Below, one piece after another: positions 61,462-64,000 of a stretch of DNA of 64,000 nucleotides. Where the stretch lies: assembly GCF_020880815.1 (NCBI RefSeq), contig NZ_JAJITD010000014.1, positions 62,001-126,000 of the forward strand. The letters run 5' to 3'. Origin of the DNA: Paraburkholderia sejongensis (lineage in GTDB: Bacteria > Pseudomonadota > Gammaproteobacteria > Burkholderiales > Burkholderiaceae). The notes beneath the pieces are model-generated. The model ran no database searches. It saw only the letters and a list, made by a program, of their open reading frames with translations, and was not told where the DNA came from. Numbering within the stretch: position 1 is the stretch's first letter; each line of letters starts with the position of its first letter. Made by a program: the position numbers and the translations under genes.

Positions 61462-62790
61462 ATGTCGCGACAATCACCGCAATCGCCTGTCAGTCAGGAC
61501 CCACAACGCGCGCCGAGTGGCGCGTCCTCAAGTAACCAATCGAATGAACCCGCTTCGCCGCGCCGGCGCATGCTCGGCGCGCTTGCATTGAGCGCGCTGG
61601 CTGCCCCCAATGTGAAGGCCGCGACGCTGTTGCAGCCCATCGCCGTCGATCCGTGGACGCAAACGCCCGGCGCGCCGATTCTCGAACATCCGTATGGCTT
61701 GCCGTCCGCGCACGAAGCGCAGGTGGTGCGGCGCGCGGCCCGCGCGTGGCCGATGCCGGGCGCCGCGTCGTCGCTGACGCCGCTTGCGGATCTGCACGGT
61801 TCGATCACGCCGAATGGCCTCGTCTACGAGCGCCATCACGCCGGCGTGCCCGGCATCGATCCGCAAGCGCACCGGCTCGCAATCCACGGTCTGGTGCGCG
61901 AACCGAAACTCTTCACGATGGACGATTTGCTGCGGCTGCCGTCGGAGTCGCGGATTCATTTTCTCGAATGCTCGGGCAATACCGCGAGCGAATGGAAAGG
62001 GCCCAGCGGTTTGCCGGTGCAAATCACGCACGGACTGCTGTCGTGCTGCGAATGGACCGGTGTCCGGTTATCGACGCTGCTCGAAGCGGTCGGCGGTGTC
62101 ACCGCGAACGGTAACGGCGCCGCGCCGCAATGGCTGCTCGCCGAAGGCGCGGACGCCGCGGCGATGACGCGCAGTTTGCCGCTCCAGCGGATTCTCGAAA
62201 GCGCGCTCGTCGTCTATGCGCAGAACGGCGAACGGCTGCGGCCGGAGAACGGCTACCCGCTGCGTTTGCTGGTGCCGGGCTTCGAGGGCAATACCAACGT
62301 GAAGTGGCTGCGTCGGCTGAAGATCGTCGCCGCGCCGTTGCAGACGCGCGAAGAGACGTCGAAATACACGAGCTTGTTGCCCGATGGCCGGGCTCGTCAG
62401 TTCGTGTTCGAAATGGACGCGAAGTCGGTGATCACGCGGCCGTCGGCGGGGCAGCGCCTTAGCGTGCACGGCTTTTATCCGGTCGTCGGCATCGCGTGGT
62501 CCGGACGCGGCGCGATTCGCAAGGTCGAAGTGTCGAGCGACGGCGGCGCGACGTGGCAGGCGGCGCGGCTCGACGAGCCGGCGCGCGATCGCGCGTTGAC
62601 GCGCTTCGAGGCGGGCTTCGTGTGGAACGGCGCGCCGACCGCGATCCTGTCGCGCGCAACGGACTCGACCGGCTACGTGCAACCGACCCGCGAGGCGCTC
62701 GTCGCCGCGCGCGGACTGAATTCGAACTATCACTACAACGGCATTCAGCAGTGGCGCATCGAAGCCGATGGGAGCGTGAAAAATGCGTGA
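61462..62790 (+). CDS. SoxC-like sulfite dehydrogenase, molybdopterin subunit
   Basis: Periplasmic molybdenum enzyme of 442 residues. A twin-arginine signal (SPRRRMLGALALSALAA) begins at about residue 32. The molybdenum-binding Cys170 is in HFLECSGNTASEWKG. Other matches to SoxC are GSITPNGLVYERHHAGVPGIDPQAHRL, LLAEGADAAAMTRSLPLQR and NGERLRPENGYPLRLLVPGFEGNTNVKWLRRLK, plus the C-terminal dimerisation domain (DSTGYVQPTRE). It would oxidise sulfite to sulfate (or act as sulfur dehydrogenase) and pass electrons to the cytochrome c encoded next. The other sox genes are absent from the window. The exact start is uncertain because the first 30 residues are poorly structured. Confidence 0.9.
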   Translation: MSRQSPQSPVSQDPQRAPSGASSSNQSNEPASPRRRMLGALALSALAAPNVKAATLLQPIAVDPWTQTPGAPILEHPYGLPSAHEAQVVRRAARAWPMPGAASSLTPLADLHGSITPNGLVYERHHAGVPGIDPQAHRLAIHGLVREPKLFTMDDLLRLPSESRIHFLECSGNTASEWKGPSGLPVQITHGLLSCCEWTGVRLSTLLEAVGGVTANGNGAAPQWLLAEGADAAAMTRSLPLQRILESALVVYAQNGERLRPENGYPLRLLVPGFEGNTNVKWLRRLKIVAAPLQTREETSKYTSLLPDGRARQFVFEMDAKSVITRPSAGQRLSVHGFYPVVGIAWSGRGAIRKVEVSSDGGATWQAARLDEPARDRALTRFEAGFVWNGAPTAILSRATDSTGYVQPTREALVAARGLNSNYHYNGIQQWRIEADGSVKNA

Positions 62791-63406
62791 GCGTGTGCGG
62801 TTCCTTGTGCCGACGCCGTCGCGAAGCATGCCGGGGCTGTTAGCGGCGCTGGTGGTTGGCGGCCTGCTTGCCGGTTGCGCCTCTTCGTTGGATTCGACCC
62901 ACGGGGCGCAGTCCGCCGCCACGAATGCGCAGTGGCGCCAGTCCGTCGATGCGATTGGCACACCGGTCGGCGAGGCCGCGCTCAGTGCGTGGAATATCGA
63001 TGTCGCGCCGGACGGCCGCGGTTTGCCGGCCGGCACCGGCGATGTCGCGACGGGCGGCCGCATTTTCGCGGCCAAATGCGCTGCTTGCCACGGCGCGAAA
63101 GGAGAGGGATTGATCGGCGATCAGTTGATCGGCGGCGCGGGCACGCTCGCGAGCGCGAATCCGAAGCGCACGGTCGGCAGCTACTGGCCGTACGCGACCA
63201 CGCTGTTCGACTATATTCGCCGCGCGATGCCGTATAACGCGCCGCAGTCGCTGAGCGCGGACGAAGTGTATGCGGTGAGCGCGTGGATTCTGAACCGTAA
63301 CGGCATCGTGCCCGACGATGCGCGCATCGACGCGGCCGCGCTGGCCGCGATCAGGATGCCGAACCATGCCGGCTTCGTGCCGGATCCGCGGCCCGGGCGG
63401 TTGTGA
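62783..63406 (+). CDS. Cytochrome c, SoxD/SorB-like electron acceptor
   Basis: Mono-heme cytochrome c of 207 residues. The N-terminus has a hydrophobic segment and lipobox LLAGC (Cys32), so it is likely a lipoprotein anchored at the membrane. The heme site is CAACH (Cys99, Cys102, His103), and the axial Met is expected in AMPYNAPQSL. It overlaps the SoxC-like gene by eight bases, so both are coupled and the protein is its natural electron acceptor. Electrons would go on to a terminal oxidase. SoxD of the classic complex carries two hemes; this one has a single heme, closer to SorB-like partners. Confidence 0.9.
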   Translation: MRERVRFLVPTPSRSMPGLLAALVVGGLLAGCASSLDSTHGAQSAATNAQWRQSVDAIGTPVGEAALSAWNIDVAPDGRGLPAGTGDVATGGRIFAAKCAACHGAKGEGLIGDQLIGGAGTLASANPKRTVGSYWPYATTLFDYIRRAMPYNAPQSLSADEVYAVSAWILNRNGIVPDDARIDAAALAAIRMPNHAGFVPDPRPGRL

Positions 63407-63505
63407 TCCGCGTGTTGCGGCGGGCCGGCCGTGGCCGGCGCCGACCCGCGTTGCGCGATGCCGGCCGGCCTGCGCAGGCAGTTCACGGCACCAGCTCGCC
63501 GGACT

Positions 63506-64000
63506 TCACGAAGCGGCCGCAGCCAGTTCGCCGCGCTCGCGCGCGTTTTGCGTGTAGCGATTGACCGGACGCGGCAAGCCGAGATGCTCGCGCAACGTGC
63601 GCCCCGCATACTCGGTGCGAAACAGCCTGCGGCGCTGCAATTCCGGCACGACGGTCTCGGCGAATTCACTGAGACCGCCCGGCAGCCACGGCGACATGAT
63701 GTTGAAGCCGTCCGCGCCTTCCTCTTCGAACCATTGCTGCAACTGGTCCGCGATGCTCTGCGGCGTACCGATCACCTGCTGATGTCCGCGCGCGCCCGCG
63801 ATGCGCAGATACAGCTCGCGGATCGTCAGGTTGTCGCGCCGCGCGAGATCGAGCAGCAGCCGTTGCCGGCTCTTGCCGCCGTTGGTTTCGGGCAGCTCGG
63901 GCACCGGGCCGTCGAGCGGGTAGGACGACAGATCGACACCGCCCGACATGTTCGACAGCAACGCGAGGCCGACCACCGGATCGATCAGCTGCTGCAACGC
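63506..64000 (-). CDS. NtaA/SnaA/DszA-family monooxygenase 3, cut by the window end
   Basis: C-terminal 164 residues of a third family member; the gene runs past base 64000 with no start in the window. QQLIDPVVGLALLSNMSGGVDLSSYPLDGPVPELPETNGGKSRQRL is colinear with the end of the 56358 protein, and VIGTPQSIADQLQQWFEEEGADGFNIMSPWLPGGL followed by LFRTEYAGRTLREHLGL is the typical ending. It is convergent with the cytochrome gene (stop 63406); the 99-base gap between them is GC-rich and contains no clear terminator. Confidence 0.9.
   Translation of the reverse strand, partial: ALQQLIDPVVGLALLSNMSGGVDLSSYPLDGPVPELPETNGGKSRQRLLLDLARRDNLTIRELYLRIAGARGHQQVIGTPQSIADQLQQWFEEEGADGFNIMSPWLPGGLSEFAETVVPELQRRRLFRTEYAGRTLREHLGLPRPVNRYTQNARERGELAAAAS

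Overview
The window reads as a chromosomal or megaplasmid segment of a high-GC beta-proteobacterium of the Burkholderiaceae, most like Paraburkholderia/Burkholderia. The evidence is two trimeric porins whose mature ends begin QSSVTLYG, a DUF4148 secreted protein, dense operons with ATGA overlaps and strong GC bias at third codon positions. I see no rRNA, tRNA, CRISPR array, integrase or insertion sequence. This assignment comes from protein style, not from a database match.

Region 1 (1-3.8 kb) holds the end of an MFS carrier, a porin preceded by three half-sites spaced exactly 21 nt apart, and a GntR/FadR regulator. Region 2 (3.8-9.7 kb, minus strand) is a compact four-gene island: a four-helix SLATT-like membrane protein, a 1057-residue DUF4062-STAND NTPase-TPR protein, a PGDYG-like protein and a TPR/TRAFs-binding-like protein with a HEPN-like N-terminus. 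It is the best candidate in the window for an undescribed conflict or abortive-infection system. Its neighbours are ordinary metabolic genes.

Region 3 (10-33 kb) is a catabolic supercluster built around a divergent promoter at 17.8-18.1 kb. The minus arm has GntR, RidA, a LigJ-like amidohydrolase, a Rieske oxygenase with its reductase, an enoyl-CoA hydratase and a hydroxyacyl-CoA dehydrogenase. The plus arm has an ADP-forming acyl-CoA ligase, two acyl-CoA dehydrogenases, a thiolase with its DUF35 partner, a CoA transferase, a class III extradiol dioxygenase, three consecutive RraA/CHA-aldolase paralogs, an enoyl-CoA hydratase, a GMC oxidoreductase, an aldehyde dehydrogenase and a thioesterase. 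Together they fit side-chain shortening of an aromatic acid through CoA thioesters, ring hydroxylation, meta-cleavage, hydration and aldol cleavage to central metabolites. The substrate cannot be read from the sequence.

Region 4 (33.6-64 kb) looks like an organosulfur-acquisition region. It has two DszC/SfnB-type flavin monooxygenases of the acyl-CoA dehydrogenase fold, an amidase, a porin, a dipeptide-type ABC transporter with four separate binding proteins, an aldo/keto reductase, a DszB-like desulfinase that keeps the Cys-His-Arg residues, an SfnG-like monooxygenase, OsmC and DUF3088 proteins, three DszA/NtaA-type monooxygenases (one cut by the window end), an extra groES-groEL pair, a TauD-type dioxygenase and a SoxC/cytochrome c sulfite-dehydrogenase pair. 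At least four transcription units here start from promoters with the same architecture and exact spacing (36.7, 39.7, 52.3 and 59.9 kb), with two looser relatives at 61.0 and 61.4 kb. This suggests one regulon, perhaps controlled by sulfur starvation.
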